Made by a program: the position numbers and the translations under genes. Below, one piece after another: positions 25,487 through 34,278 of a DNA stretch of 64,000 bases. The stretch lies in NCBI GenBank assembly GCA_004762155.1, contig SIHP01000013.1:99701-163700 (forward strand), given 5' to 3'. The notes under the pieces are model-generated. The model was not told the origin of the DNA, made no database searches, and saw only the letters and a list, made by a program, of their open reading frames with translations. The stretch comes from Flavobacteriaceae bacterium. GTDB taxonomy: Bacteria; Bacteroidota; Bacteroidia; Flavobacteriales; Flavobacteriaceae. Within the stretch, counting starts at the first letter, position 1, and each line of letters starts with the position of its first letter.

Positions 25487-25927
25487 TTTTTAGCCTTTTG
25501 AAAGCACAAATATACTTTTATAAAGGCATAAAAAAAATGGAACTTTTTGAAAATTTAAAAATGTAATATGCTTTGTTTTTTTATTCTTCTAATTACTACA
25601 CTCAGAAGCCTAAATACTTGAATATTTAACCAAAAAAAAAGTATATTTTTTCAAATATACTTTTAATGATATTATGTGGGGTTTGGGGATGTACTAAATA
25701 AAAAAGCTACTTACTATTTTATAATAAATAGCTTTAAAAAATTAATCAAACTAACTACTTTAAATTTCTATGAAAAAACTTATGGTAAAGATAGTTAGTT
25801 GGTTAAGTTATTATTTAGGTTATTCTATAAACTGACTTGTTAATACTGTTGAATGGTAACTTAGTTTCGTTAAAATGTTTTTATCCATTAATTTAAAAAA
25901 ACTAAAACATTAAAACGCTTTACTATA
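25487..25927. other. Gap with a hairpin and no gene
   Basis: About 440 bases between gltX and a barrel gene on the same strand. Apart from the hairpin at 25633-25664 no structure was found. The section includes TTATGTGGGGTTTGGGGATG (25673-25692), unusually G-rich for this genome but with no recognisable role. Confidence 0.45.
25633..25664. terminator. Hairpin terminator
   Basis: AAAAGTATATTT and AAATATACTTTT form a perfect stem around TTTC. Its position about 300 bases after the minus-strand barrel gene's upstream neighbour suggests it ends transcription of the barrel gene's region or acts as an insulator. Confidence 0.55.
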
Positions 25928-26761
25928 TTACATTTTATAAAAAACACCAAATGAAATTGCTGGACTTTTAGCTACATTTCTTCCACCAAAAGCACCACCT
26001 AAACCTAAATTCAATCCTAATTTATCATTTACTTCTCCAATAAACTTTAATCCAAATGCTGCATAACTTTGGTTATTCACATACAAACCAGTAGCTATAT
26101 TTTCAATTGGTTGTGCTAATTCTCCATTATGAAAAGAAGCAACTCCATCTAAAAATCCTGCAACCCATAACCAATCCAATGTTTTATAACCAACTTCTCC
26201 TCCTAATTTAAAAGCACTACTATAATCATTTGTTCTAATATCTACTCCTGTAAATGCTTGGATATACCAATTATTAAAACCTCTACCTGTTATTATCAAA
26301 GGTGTTATTGTAATTGCATCATAACCTGTTCTTAAACCTGAAAGTTCTTCATAGCTACCTGTATTAAACTCAACATTTAATTGCCCAGTTAATAACCATT
26401 TTTTGTTTATGAAATTATGCTTTACTCCTAATTGAATATTACCTAAAGCCGTTGAAGAATCTTCAGTTGTAAAAGATGTTGCAGTTGAATTTACCAAATC
26501 ATTTGATGAAACCATTTTTAAAGGTAAGTTTACCAATAATGTTGTTTTGTCTGATAATCCGTATTCTGTATATAATTGTAATGTATTGTCATTAATTTCT
26601 CTTTCTGTACTATATTCCGGATCTCCAAAAAGCTCGCTGTATGTTGGAATTGTTGTAAAAGATAGTTGCAAATACGCTTCATTCTTTTTCTTAGTCCATG
26701 GACTTTGCGCTAGTAAACCAATTGCTGTAAATGATAATAATAGTGTAAATAGTTGTTTCAT
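25928..26761 (-). CDS. Outer-membrane transporter-like beta-barrel
   Basis: A 277-residue exported protein: signal peptide M-K-Q-L-F-T-L-L-L-S-F-T-A-I-G-L-L-A-Q, then repeated amphipathic strands (N-T-L-Q-L-Y-T-E-Y-G-L-S-D-K-T-T-L-L-V, Q-L-G-V-K-H-N-F, L-T-G-Q-L-N-V-E-F-N) and a C-terminal G-V-F-Y-K-M. It resembles the MetA-pathway/transporter type barrels (PF13557-like) of the outer membrane. It is divergent from the ArsR gene, so it could belong to the same regulatory unit. The substrate is unknown. Confidence 0.7.
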   Translation of the reverse strand: MKQLFTLLLSFTAIGLLAQSPWTKKKNEAYLQLSFTTIPTYSELFGDPEYSTEREINDNTLQLYTEYGLSDKTTLLVNLPLKMVSSNDLVNSTATSFTTEDSSTALGNIQLGVKHNFINKKWLLTGQLNVEFNTGSYEELSGLRTGYDAITITPLIITGRGFNNWYIQAFTGVDIRTNDYSSAFKLGGEVGYKTLDWLWVAGFLDGVASFHNGELAQPIENIATGLYVNNQSYAAFGLKFIGEVNDKLGLNLGLGGAFGGRNVAKSPAISFGVFYKM

Positions 26762-26986
26762 GTTGTTCTAGTTTTTATTTTTCTTTGTCTTTTCTGACTA
26801 GTATTCCTTACAAAAATTATTGCTTTTTTATTTGGTAACAAATTTTAGGAAAGTATTGATAAAATCAAACCTTAACCCATTTACTGTGATTAAAAATAAT
26901 TATATAAAATTAAAAAAGATCTTTTATTCCAATGATTTTAATAGGAATAACAAATCGGTAATTATAGATTTATTATATTTACAGCT

Positions 26987-27289
26987 ATGAATTTAATTGA
27001 AATTAATAAAGCATTGTCCAACCAAGTAAGAATAGATATTTTACATTGGTTAAAAGATCCTGAAAAAAATTTTCCTCCTCACAAAGAATTAGGACATTTT
27101 AATTTTGGTGTTTGTCTTGTTTTTATTAAAAACAAAGCAGATTTATCGCAATCAACAATTTCTCAATACATGGCGCAATTACAAAATGTGGGTTTTGTTA
27201 CTGCTACAAGGCTAGGGAAGTGGACCTATTTTAAAAGAAATGAAGAGAATATTGAAAATTATATTCAGCAATTACAAAAAGAATTGTAA
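26987..27289 (+). CDS. ArsR-family helix-turn-helix regulator
   Basis: A 100-residue winged-helix repressor-type protein of the ArsR (HTH_5) family. The recognition helix is L-S-Q-S-T-I-S-Q-Y-M-A-Q-L-Q-N-V-G-F-V, followed by the wing T-A-T-R-L-G-K-W-T-Y-F-K-R. Only one cysteine is present, so the classical metal-sensing sites are lacking; it may respond to a small molecule or to redox. It lies at the head of the decarboxylase/PhzF/cupin cluster, 51 bases before it, and probably controls it. The 10-mer TAACAAATCG occurs before both this gene (26948-26957) and the decarboxylase gene (27301-27310). Confidence 0.87.
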   Translation: MNLIEINKALSNQVRIDILHWLKDPEKNFPPHKELGHFNFGVCLVFIKNKADLSQSTISQYMAQLQNVGFVTATRLGKWTYFKRNEENIENYIQQLQKEL

Positions 27290-27340
27290 AAAATTTACAG
27301 TAACAAATCGACAAATCTATATTTATAAATTGTTTTAAAC

Positions 27341-28741
27341 ATGGAAAAACTACAAGAAAAGATGTTTCAAGAAATTGATGATAAATCAATTTTTAAACAA
27401 ACTCAAGAATATTCTTTTGAATATTTAAATACTGTTTTTGATAGAAATGTATATCCAAAAGAAAAAGCGCTTCAAAACTTGGAGGTTTTTGATGAAAAAT
27501 TTCCAGTAACATCCACAAATGCAACAGAAGTTATTGAACAATTAAATACCTATGGAAGTCCAGCAACTGTTGCAACACTTGGCGGGCGTTATTTTGGTTT
27601 TGTTTGTGGAAGTGCTTTGCCTGTTGGTTTGGCTGCAAAAAATTTAGGGACTTTTTGGGATCAAGCTCCTGCAATGAATGTACTTTCTCCTATAGGAAGT
27701 AAGCTAGAAGCTGTTGTAGAAAAATGGTTGATTGATATTTTTAATTTACCTGAAGATACCGGAGCCGGATTTGTAAGTGGAACTTCTGCTGCAAATTTAT
27801 GTGGTTTAGCTGCTGCGAGATACAGAATTTTACAAAGAAACAATTGGGATATCAATAAAAAAGGACTTAGAAATTCTCATGAAATAAAAATAGTTACAAG
27901 TGTTCAAACACATTCAACAGTTAAGAAAGCAATTGGTATTTTAGGTTTAGGAACAGATAATATACACTTTGTAAATGTTGATGATCAAGGTAGAATTATT
28001 GCAGATGAAATTCCAGAATTAGACCAAAATACAATTGTTATTTTACAAGCTGGAAATGTAAATAGTGGTGCTTTTGATGATTTTGAAACTATTTGTAAAA
28101 ACGCCAAAAAAGCAAATGCTTGGATTCATGTAGATGGTGCTTTTGGTTTGTGGGCCGGAGCAGTTGAAAAACTAAAAAAATTAACCAAAGGAATGGAATT
28201 GGCAACTTCTTGGGCTGTTGATGGACATAAAACTTTAAATACTCCTTACGATTGTGGTATTATTTTGTGTGCAGATAAAGAAGCAATTACAGCAGCTTTA
28301 CACATGTCTGGAAGTTATATTATTGAAAGTACTCAAAGAGATGGAATGTTTTTTACTCCGGAAATGTCTAGGAGAGCACGTATTATTGAACTTTGGGCAA
28401 TTTTAAAATACTTAGGTAAAAAAGGGGTTGATGAAATGGTATTAACCATGCATTATAGAGCAAAACAATTTGCTGATGAAATTGTAAAATTAAATGGTTT
28501 TTATGTTGAAAATGATGTTGTTTTTAATCAAGTTTTGGTTCGTTGTGAAACAGATGAGATTACTGAAGAAACTTTAAAAAACATTCAAGAATTAAGGGAA
28601 TGTTGGTTAGGTGGTTCTATTTGGTTTGATAAAAAAGTGATGCGTGTAAGTATCTGTTCTTGGGCTACAACTAGTAAAGATATTACCATAGCAGTAAAAT
28701 CGTTTAAAAAAGCATTATCAATAACTACTAAAACTAACTAA
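27341..28741 (+). CDS. PLP-dependent amino acid decarboxylase-like enzyme
   Basis: A 466-residue fold-type I PLP enzyme of the group II decarboxylase family (glutamate/aromatic amino acid decarboxylase relatives). Visible features are the phosphate-binding G-T-S-A-A-N-L near residue 147, V-D-G-A-F-G-L-W-A near 263 (Asp contacting the PLP ring nitrogen) and the Schiff-base lysine in S-W-A-V-D-G-H-K-T-L-N near 298. The substrate cannot be read. Its ATG is followed by a PhzF gene starting at the very next base, implying joint translation. Together with the cupin this suggests a small-molecule conversion pathway. Confidence 0.88.
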   Translation: MEKLQEKMFQEIDDKSIFKQTQEYSFEYLNTVFDRNVYPKEKALQNLEVFDEKFPVTSTNATEVIEQLNTYGSPATVATLGGRYFGFVCGSALPVGLAAKNLGTFWDQAPAMNVLSPIGSKLEAVVEKWLIDIFNLPEDTGAGFVSGTSAANLCGLAAARYRILQRNNWDINKKGLRNSHEIKIVTSVQTHSTVKKAIGILGLGTDNIHFVNVDDQGRIIADEIPELDQNTIVILQAGNVNSGAFDDFETICKNAKKANAWIHVDGAFGLWAGAVEKLKKLTKGMELATSWAVDGHKTLNTPYDCGIILCADKEAITAALHMSGSYIIESTQRDGMFFTPEMSRRARIIELWAILKYLGKKGVDEMVLTMHYRAKQFADEIVKLNGFYVENDVVFNQVLVRCETDEITEETLKNIQELRECWLGGSIWFDKKVMRVSICSWATTSKDITIAVKSFKKALSITTKTN

Positions 28742-29560
28742 ATGAAAAAAATACCAACCTATATTGTAGATTCTTTTACCAACGAAACTTTTAAGGGAAA
28801 TCCGGCTGGCGTATGTATTTTAGAATCTGATTTATCTAATGATACAATGCTTTCTATTGCGAAGGAATTAGGATTATCTGAAACTGCATTTATAAAAAAA
28901 ACAGCTGACGAACACACGTATTCAATTCGTTATTTTTCTCCAAAAATGGAAATCCCACTTTGTGGACATGCAACATTAGCAAGTTCTAAAATTCTATTTG
29001 AAAAAGACAATACTCTTCAGAAAATAAATTTTATTACTACTGAAAACATCAACCTAAAAATAGAAAAAGAAGAAGGTGGTTTTATAAAAATGGAATTTCC
29101 AGTTTATCAAACAAAACCAGCGGCTGCACCTTTAGCATTATTAAACGCTTTGGGTTTAACTGAAGTTGAAAATGTTGTTTATAATGAAGAAACAAATATT
29201 CTTGTTTTACAAATTGATTCATGTGAAACATTGCAAAACTTACAACCAGACTTTGTAGCACTTTATAAATCTCATAAGCATATTAATGGTGTTTTAGTTA
29301 CCAGTTTATCAAATAAAGAAAATTTCGATTTCGAATCGAGATATTTTTGGCCTTGGAGCGGAACAAATGAAGATCCTGTTACTGGTGGAACACATACTTT
29401 TTTAGCAAAATATTGGGCTGATAAACTAAATAAAACAACTATGAATTCATTCCAATGTTCAGAAAGAAGTGGATTTATGCAAGTAACTTTACTAGATTCA
29501 AAAAGAATGCTTTTAAAAAGTAAAGCAAAATTAGTCTTAGATGGAACTTTGCATATATAA
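28742..29560 (+). CDS. PhzF family isomerase/epimerase
   Basis: A 272-residue protein of the PhzF superfamily, two-lobed enzymes related to diaminopimelate epimerase that catalyse isomerisation or proton shifts. Signatures: V-D-S-F-T-N-E-x-F-K-G-N-P-A-G-V at the N-terminus, the catalytic Glu in L-S-E-T-A-F-I, R-Y-F-S-P-K-M-E-I-P-L-C-G-H-A-T, and D-P-V-T-G-G-T-H-T in the second lobe. It starts directly after the decarboxylase stop. The real substrate is unknown; phenazine synthesis is not implied. Confidence 0.9.
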   Translation: MKKIPTYIVDSFTNETFKGNPAGVCILESDLSNDTMLSIAKELGLSETAFIKKTADEHTYSIRYFSPKMEIPLCGHATLASSKILFEKDNTLQKINFITTENINLKIEKEEGGFIKMEFPVYQTKPAAAPLALLNALGLTEVENVVYNEETNILVLQIDSCETLQNLQPDFVALYKSHKHINGVLVTSLSNKENFDFESRYFWPWSGTNEDPVTGGTHTFLAKYWADKLNKTTMNSFQCSERSGFMQVTLLDSKRMLLKSKAKLVLDGTLHI

Positions 29561-29586
29561 TAAATTACTTAAAATTAAAAGCATTT

Positions 29587-29952
29587 ATGGAAATAGAAAA
29601 AGTAAATCTTAATGATAAATTTAACTCTTTTAATGATTTTTGGAATCCTAAAATCGTTGGTGAATTAAATAACCAATTTGTAAAAGTTGCAAAATTTAAA
29701 GATGAATTTGTAATGCATCAACATGAAAATGAAGATGAAATGTTTTTTGTTATACAAGGCAAGTTGTTAATGAAATTAGATGATAAAACTATAGAAATAA
29801 ATTCTGGAGAATTTGTAATTATTCCCAGAAAAACAAATCATAAACCAATAGCTATTGGAGAAGTTAAGGTGCTTCTTTTTGAACCAAAATCTACTTTGAA
29901 TACAGGAAATACTCAAAATAAATTTACTGTAAAAAAACTAGATGAAATTTAA
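29587..29952 (+). CDS. Cupin domain protein
   Basis: A 121-residue single-domain cupin. The metal-binding motifs are clear: F-V-M-H-Q-H-E-N-E-D-E-M-F-F-V (two His and a Glu) and the second motif around I-I-P-R-K-T-N-H-K-P. Such proteins bind a metal and act as small dioxygenases, isomerases or sensors. It follows the PhzF gene by 26 bases and closes the operon that starts with the ArsR regulator. Confidence 0.88.
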   Translation: MEIEKVNLNDKFNSFNDFWNPKIVGELNNQFVKVAKFKDEFVMHQHENEDEMFFVIQGKLLMKLDDKTIEINSGEFVIIPRKTNHKPIAIGEVKVLLFEPKSTLNTGNTQNKFTVKKLDEI

Positions 29953-30053
29953 AGTATGTATTTAATCAAAACCACTATTTGTTAAATTTAAAAGAAAAAA
30001 ACTTCTTTATAAACAAATGTTAAGAGAATTAACAATTATTAAATTTACCTTTG

Positions 30054-30137
30054 ACACAGATATAATCCCCATTTATATTTAAATAATCCCCGAATATGTA
30101 AAAAACTCATTATATAACTATAATGAGTTTTTTATTT
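30054..30137 (+). ncRNA. Candidate small RNA or short leader with its own promoter and terminator
   Basis: TACCTTTG at 30046-30053 matches the Bacteroidota -7 element. About 50 bases later a strong hairpin (AAAAACTCATTATA / TAATGAGTTTTTTA, 30101-30134) with a T run ends the unit, and no frame of gene length lies between. The predicted transcript carries ATAATCCCC twice (around 30063 and 30083). No TTG was found at the usual -33 distance. It could equally be only the operon terminator region. Confidence 0.3.
30099..30137 (+). terminator. Hairpin terminator with T run
   Basis: AAAAACTCATTATA pairs with TAATGAGTTTTT around a short loop, followed by TTATTTTTT. It lies 150 bases after the cupin gene and may end that operon and/or a short RNA. 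Confidence 0.75.
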
Positions 30138-30260
30138 TTTAATACTTTCTATTATCTCATTTACCAATAAGAACAAGGAAAAATGAGTGTATTTTATAAA
30201 TGATATTAATTGAACATAATACTATTTATATATAACTATTTCGTGTTTAATTATTGTTTA

Positions 30261-30344
30261 CGTCATTGCGATGGAGGAACGGAAGAAGCAATCTGCTTAA
30301 CACTAACAGATTACTTCTCTTCATTACATTCCGATCGTAATGAC
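30261..30344. repeat. CGTCATTGCGA-type repeat, paired as an inverted repeat
   Basis: The left arm starts CGTCATTGCGATGGAGGAAC and ends AGAAGCAATCTG; the right arm starts CAGATTACTTCT and ends CGATCGTAATGAC. The two arms are imperfectly complementary over some 35 bases. It belongs to the same family as the tandem copies at 15239-15665. Confidence 0.65.
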
Positions 30345-30350
30345 AATATC

Positions 30351-30473
30351 GTCATGTCGAGCAAAACCGAGATATCGCATATGAGTGAGCACATACTACT
30401 TCTCAAAACATCTAAATCCGATTCATTTTCCACGTTTCTCTGGATGTGATTTCTCCATAAAGTCGAAATGCAT
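30351..30473 (-). repeat. GTCATTTCGACCG-type repeat, diverged copy
   Basis: It starts GTCATGTCGAGCAAAACCGA and ends GATGTGATTTCTCC followed by AAAGTCGAAATGCAT, the reverse complement plan of the copies at 15670-16029. It lies directly next to the other repeat family, as it does at 15 kb. Confidence 0.6.
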
Positions 30474-30651
30474 AAAAAGAGCTTTCCTTAGAGCAAAAAA
30501 CTCACTACAGGAATTCGGATTTAACACGAAAAAAATAAATGTAAATTGTATAATACTTCAACTAAATAAAAAATCTAATAAATGTACTCGTAGCCAACAT
30601 AGAAGTATTGAGTTCTTCATTGTCAATACAGCATTAAATACATAACCCTTT

Positions 30652-30686
30652 TTTTCCTGAAAAAGTAGTAAATAACTTCAGGAAAA
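30652..30686. terminator. Hairpin of unknown use
   Basis: TTTTCCTGAA and TTCAGGAAAA form a perfect ten-base stem around a 15-base loop. It is preceded by a T run and immediately followed by a dispersed repeat. It might end transcription on the minus strand. No gene uses it clearly. Confidence 0.4.
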
Positions 30687-30687
30687 G

Positions 30688-30729
30688 CATCGGGGAATTG
30701 AACTCTTGGCTATGGCTCTGCGATTAAAT
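30688..30729 (+). repeat. Dispersed repeat, core ATCGCCCTGCGAT, copy 2
   Basis: GCATCGGGGAATTGAACTCT precedes the core ATGGCTCTGCGAT (30712-30724), then TAAATT. It is found about 65 bases before the DUF4175 gene. Confidence 0.65.
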
Positions 30730-30792
30730 TATACTTTACTGAAGCTAAAAATCAGCTAACTAATGTTATTTCCGTAATTTTACATAACAGAT

Positions 30793-33700
30793 ATGGGAAA
30801 TTTTACACAAATAGAAAAGAAATTACAGCAGTTTAGCCGTAAATATTATACAAATGAATTGATAAAAGGAGTCATATTATTCATCACGCTTGGTGTGTTA
30901 TATCTTTTCTTTACACTTTTTATTGAATATTTTTTATGGTTAAAACCAACAGCAAGAACCATTTTATTTTGGATATTTATTTTAATAGAACTTTTTTTAT
31001 TAGTTCGTTTTATAGGTTTTCCTATTTTTAAGTTGTTTGGTTTACAAAAAGGAATTTCATCTGAAGATGCATCAAAAATTATTGGAAATCATTTTCCAGA
31101 GGTTAAAGACAAACTGTTAAACATACTTCAGTTAAAAAATAGTGATCATCAATCGGATTTACTTCTAGCAAGTATTGCCCAAAAATCTGAGGATTTACAA
31201 CCAGTTCAGTTTAGCAATGCTGTAAATTTTAATACTAATGGTAAATATTTAAAATACGCATTAATTCCTATTTTTATTTGGTTAATTACTTTATTTACAG
31301 GGTTTAATAATAAACTCACACAAAGTTTAAATCGTGTTGTAAACCATAGTACAGCATATACACCACCTGCGCCTTTTTTATTACAATTAACTGCAGAAAA
31401 TTTAAAGGTTATACAAGGAGAATCTTTAACTATTTATGTGGAAGCTAAAGGAGAAGTTATTCCAGAAGAAGCAAAAATTTATTATAACAATCAGCAATAT
31501 TTTTTACAAAATAATGGCGCTGGCTTCTTTTCCTATACTTTTTCAGAAATTAATACTCCTATTGAATTTTATGTTGGTTCCAACAGTATTGTTTCACCAA
31601 ATTACACCATTAAATTAATAGAAACTCCAACGATACAAAATGTTGCCATGCGTTTGGTATATCCTGGTTATTTAAGAAAAGCTTCGGAAAATATTCCAAA
31701 CACTAGAAATATTACTGTTCCAAAAGGAACAAAAATTGAATGGAATGTAAAAGCATTAAAAACAGATACTGTTACCTTCATTCAAAATAATAAACGAACA
31801 AATTTTAACTCTAAAAGCAAAAATGATTTTGACTTTTCAAAACGGGTTATAAATGATCTTTCTTATAAAATTGCCACCTCAAATGAACACTTAAAATATT
31901 ATGAAAAACTTCAGTTTTCTGTTGGTGTTATTAATGATGAACATCCTGATATTAGTGTAAGTTCTAACATAGATAGTGTTTCACGTGGTCCAGTATTTTT
32001 TGCTGGTCAGATTTCTGATGATTATGGTTTACAAAAACTACAATTGGTGTATTACGATCAACAAAATCCGCAATTGCAAAAAACTAAAAACATCAGCATT
32101 AATAAAGAAAATATACAAACTTTTTTCTATCAGTTTCCAGAAGGAATTGAATTAAAAGAAGGTATTAATTATGAAATTTTCTTTCAGGTTTTTGATAATG
32201 ATGGCATTAATGGAAATAAAAAATCTACCAGTAAAAAGTTTTCTTACAAACAAATTACTGCAGAAGAAGAAAAGGAACAAATACTAAAAGAGCAAAGAGA
32301 TTATATAAATAATCTTGAAAACTCTATGGAAAAGCAACAAAAAAATAAGCAAGATTTAAAGAAGCTTCAATTCGATTTACAGAATAAAAAAAATATGAAT
32401 TGGAATGACCAAAAGAAGATTAAAAACATTATTAATCGTCAGCAGCAGTATAAAAAAATGATGCAACGTCAAACCAATAAACTACAAGAAAATTTTGATG
32501 AAAAGAAGGAAAAAAATGAGCGCTTACAAGAAAAAAAAGAAGATTTAAAAAAGCGAATAGAAGAGCTGAAAAAACTTGAAAAGGAACAAAAATTATTAGA
32601 TGAACTTAAGAAAATGGCTGAAAAGCTTAATAAAGATGATCTTTTAAAAAAATCTAAAGAATTAGCTGAACAAAATAAACAACAAGAACGTAGCTTGGAG
32701 CGTGTGCTAGAAATGGCAAAACGTTTTTATGTGGAACAAAAGACAAGTCAAATTGCTGATCAACTGAAAGAATTAGCAAAAAAACAAGATGACTTAGCTA
32801 AAAAAGAAACTGAAAAACAGGACCAAAAAGGAAAAGAAGAGGAAAAAGGAAAAGATGATTTAAAGGAAGATAAAAAAGGAGAATTAAATAAAGACGACAA
32901 AGCAAAAGAAAACATAAAAGAAGCTCAAAAAGAAATTAAAAAAGACTTTGAAAAATTGCAAGAAGACATGAAAAACTTGCAAAAGGATAATGAAGCTTTA
33001 AAAGATCCTATGGAAATTCCAAAAATGAATGAACTGCAAAAGGAAACAAAAGAAGAATTAGAAAAAGCAGAAGAAAATCTAGAACAAAGTAAACCACAAA
33101 AAGCTAAGAAAAACCAAAAGAAAGCTTCAGATAAAATGAAAGAAATGTCCAGTAAAATGGAAAAATCTATGGAGATGATGAGTGATGAAATGCAAGAAGA
33201 AAATATGGAAGATTTACGCCAGGTTTTAGAGAATTTAATTACTTTTTCTTTTGATCAAGAAGAATTAATGGACAAATTCAAAGGCATTACATCAGCACAT
33301 CCTGATTATGGAAAAAATCTAAAAAAACAATACCAGTTAAAAACATACTTTGAGCATATTGATGATAGTTTGTATGTTTTATCTATCCGTGTTCCAAAAA
33401 TTTCTTCTAAAGTTCAAAAGCATTTGGCTGATATCTATTACAACACAGATCAATCTTTAGAAAATTTTGCAGAAACAAGATTTAATGCAGGAGTTTCCAA
33501 TCAACGCTATATTATGACTTCTACGAACGAATTAGTAGATATGTTAAGCAATACCTTAGATGCAATGAAAAACGCTAAACCAGGAAGCGGAAAAGGTAAA
33601 GGGAAGAGTGGAGAATCATTTAGTTTGCCAGACATTATTCAAAAACAAGGCGATTTGATGAAAAAAATGAAAGAAGGAATGCAAAAAAAGGGAGAAAATG

Positions 33701-34251
33701 GCAAACCTAAAGATGGCAAAGACGGAAAGGAAGGAAAAGATGGTGAAAAAGGTAAAAATGGGAAACCTAAAAATGGAGATGGAGAGCAACAAGGCGGAAA
33801 AGGACAAAATGGTCAAGGTGAAAATGAAGATTTAAATGGCGAATTGTATGAAATATATAAACAACAAACAGAACTTCGTCAGCAATTAGAAGACGCTTTA
33901 AAAGAAGGTGGTGGCGGAAATGGTAACGCAAAAAAAGCCTTAAAGCAAATGGAAGAATTGGAAAAACAAATTCTTGATAAAGGTTTTACACAAGAGAGTT
34001 TAAATAAAATGCAAAAACTTAATTACGAATTATTAAAACTTGACAAAGCTACTTTTGAGCAAGGAAGAGATAATAAACGTAAGGCAAATTCAAATACTAC
34101 AAACTTTAATGAAAATAAAGCTAAACAATTAGAATTTAAGAAGTTGTTTTATAATCAAACAGAGATTTTAAACAGACAATCATTACCTTTGCGCCAAAAT
34201 TATAAAAATAAGGTGAAAGAATACTTTAGTATTCCAGAGACTAATCAATAA
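30793..34251 (+). CDS. DUF4175-type membrane protein with long coiled coil
   Basis: An 1152-residue protein matching the Bacteroidota DUF4175 plan. Two membrane segments lie at about 20-45 and 55-75 and a third at about 155-175. The next ~300 residues form beta-rich extracytoplasmic modules (P-A-P-F-L-L-Q-L, V-Y-P-G-Y-L). From about 490 to 830 the sequence is almost entirely Lys/Glu/Gln and should be a long coiled coil. A glycine/lysine-rich stretch with repeated G-K-D-G-K motifs is at about 960-1010. The function is unknown; the size and architecture suggest a structural envelope role. The ATG at 30793 is supported by the first membrane segment. Confidence 0.85.
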   Translation: MGNFTQIEKKLQQFSRKYYTNELIKGVILFITLGVLYLFFTLFIEYFLWLKPTARTILFWIFILIELFLLVRFIGFPIFKLFGLQKGISSEDASKIIGNHFPEVKDKLLNILQLKNSDHQSDLLLASIAQKSEDLQPVQFSNAVNFNTNGKYLKYALIPIFIWLITLFTGFNNKLTQSLNRVVNHSTAYTPPAPFLLQLTAENLKVIQGESLTIYVEAKGEVIPEEAKIYYNNQQYFLQNNGAGFFSYTFSEINTPIEFYVGSNSIVSPNYTIKLIETPTIQNVAMRLVYPGYLRKASENIPNTRNITVPKGTKIEWNVKALKTDTVTFIQNNKRTNFNSKSKNDFDFSKRVINDLSYKIATSNEHLKYYEKLQFSVGVINDEHPDISVSSNIDSVSRGPVFFAGQISDDYGLQKLQLVYYDQQNPQLQKTKNISINKENIQTFFYQFPEGIELKEGINYEIFFQVFDNDGINGNKKSTSKKFSYKQITAEEEKEQILKEQRDYINNLENSMEKQQKNKQDLKKLQFDLQNKKNMNWNDQKKIKNIINRQQQYKKMMQRQTNKLQENFDEKKEKNERLQEKKEDLKKRIEELKKLEKEQKLLDELKKMAEKLNKDDLLKKSKELAEQNKQQERSLERVLEMAKRFYVEQKTSQIADQLKELAKKQDDLAKKETEKQDQKGKEEEKGKDDLKEDKKGELNKDDKAKENIKEAQKEIKKDFEKLQEDMKNLQKDNEALKDPMEIPKMNELQKETKEELEKAEENLEQSKPQKAKKNQKKASDKMKEMSSKMEKSMEMMSDEMQEENMEDLRQVLENLITFSFDQEELMDKFKGITSAHPDYGKNLKKQYQLKTYFEHIDDSLYVLSIRVPKISSKVQKHLADIYYNTDQSLENFAETRFNAGVSNQRYIMTSTNELVDMLSNTLDAMKNAKPGSGKGKGKSGESFSLPDIIQKQGDLMKKMKEGMQKKGENGKPKDGKDGKEGKDGEKGKNGKPKNGDGEQQGGKGQNGQGENEDLNGELYEIYKQQTELRQQLEDALKEGGGGNGNAKKALKQMEELEKQILDKGFTQESLNKMQKLNYELLKLDKATFEQGRDNKRKANSNTTNFNENKAKQLEFKKLFYNQTEILNRQSLPLRQNYKNKVKEYFSIPETNQ

Positions 34252-34278
34252 AAATTAACACAAAATACTGATAATCAA

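Noticed and set aside
30210..30645. Two overlapping plus-strand frames of 79 and 86 codons
   Set aside because: They lie in inverted repeat families and have no start context, signal or recognisable domain.
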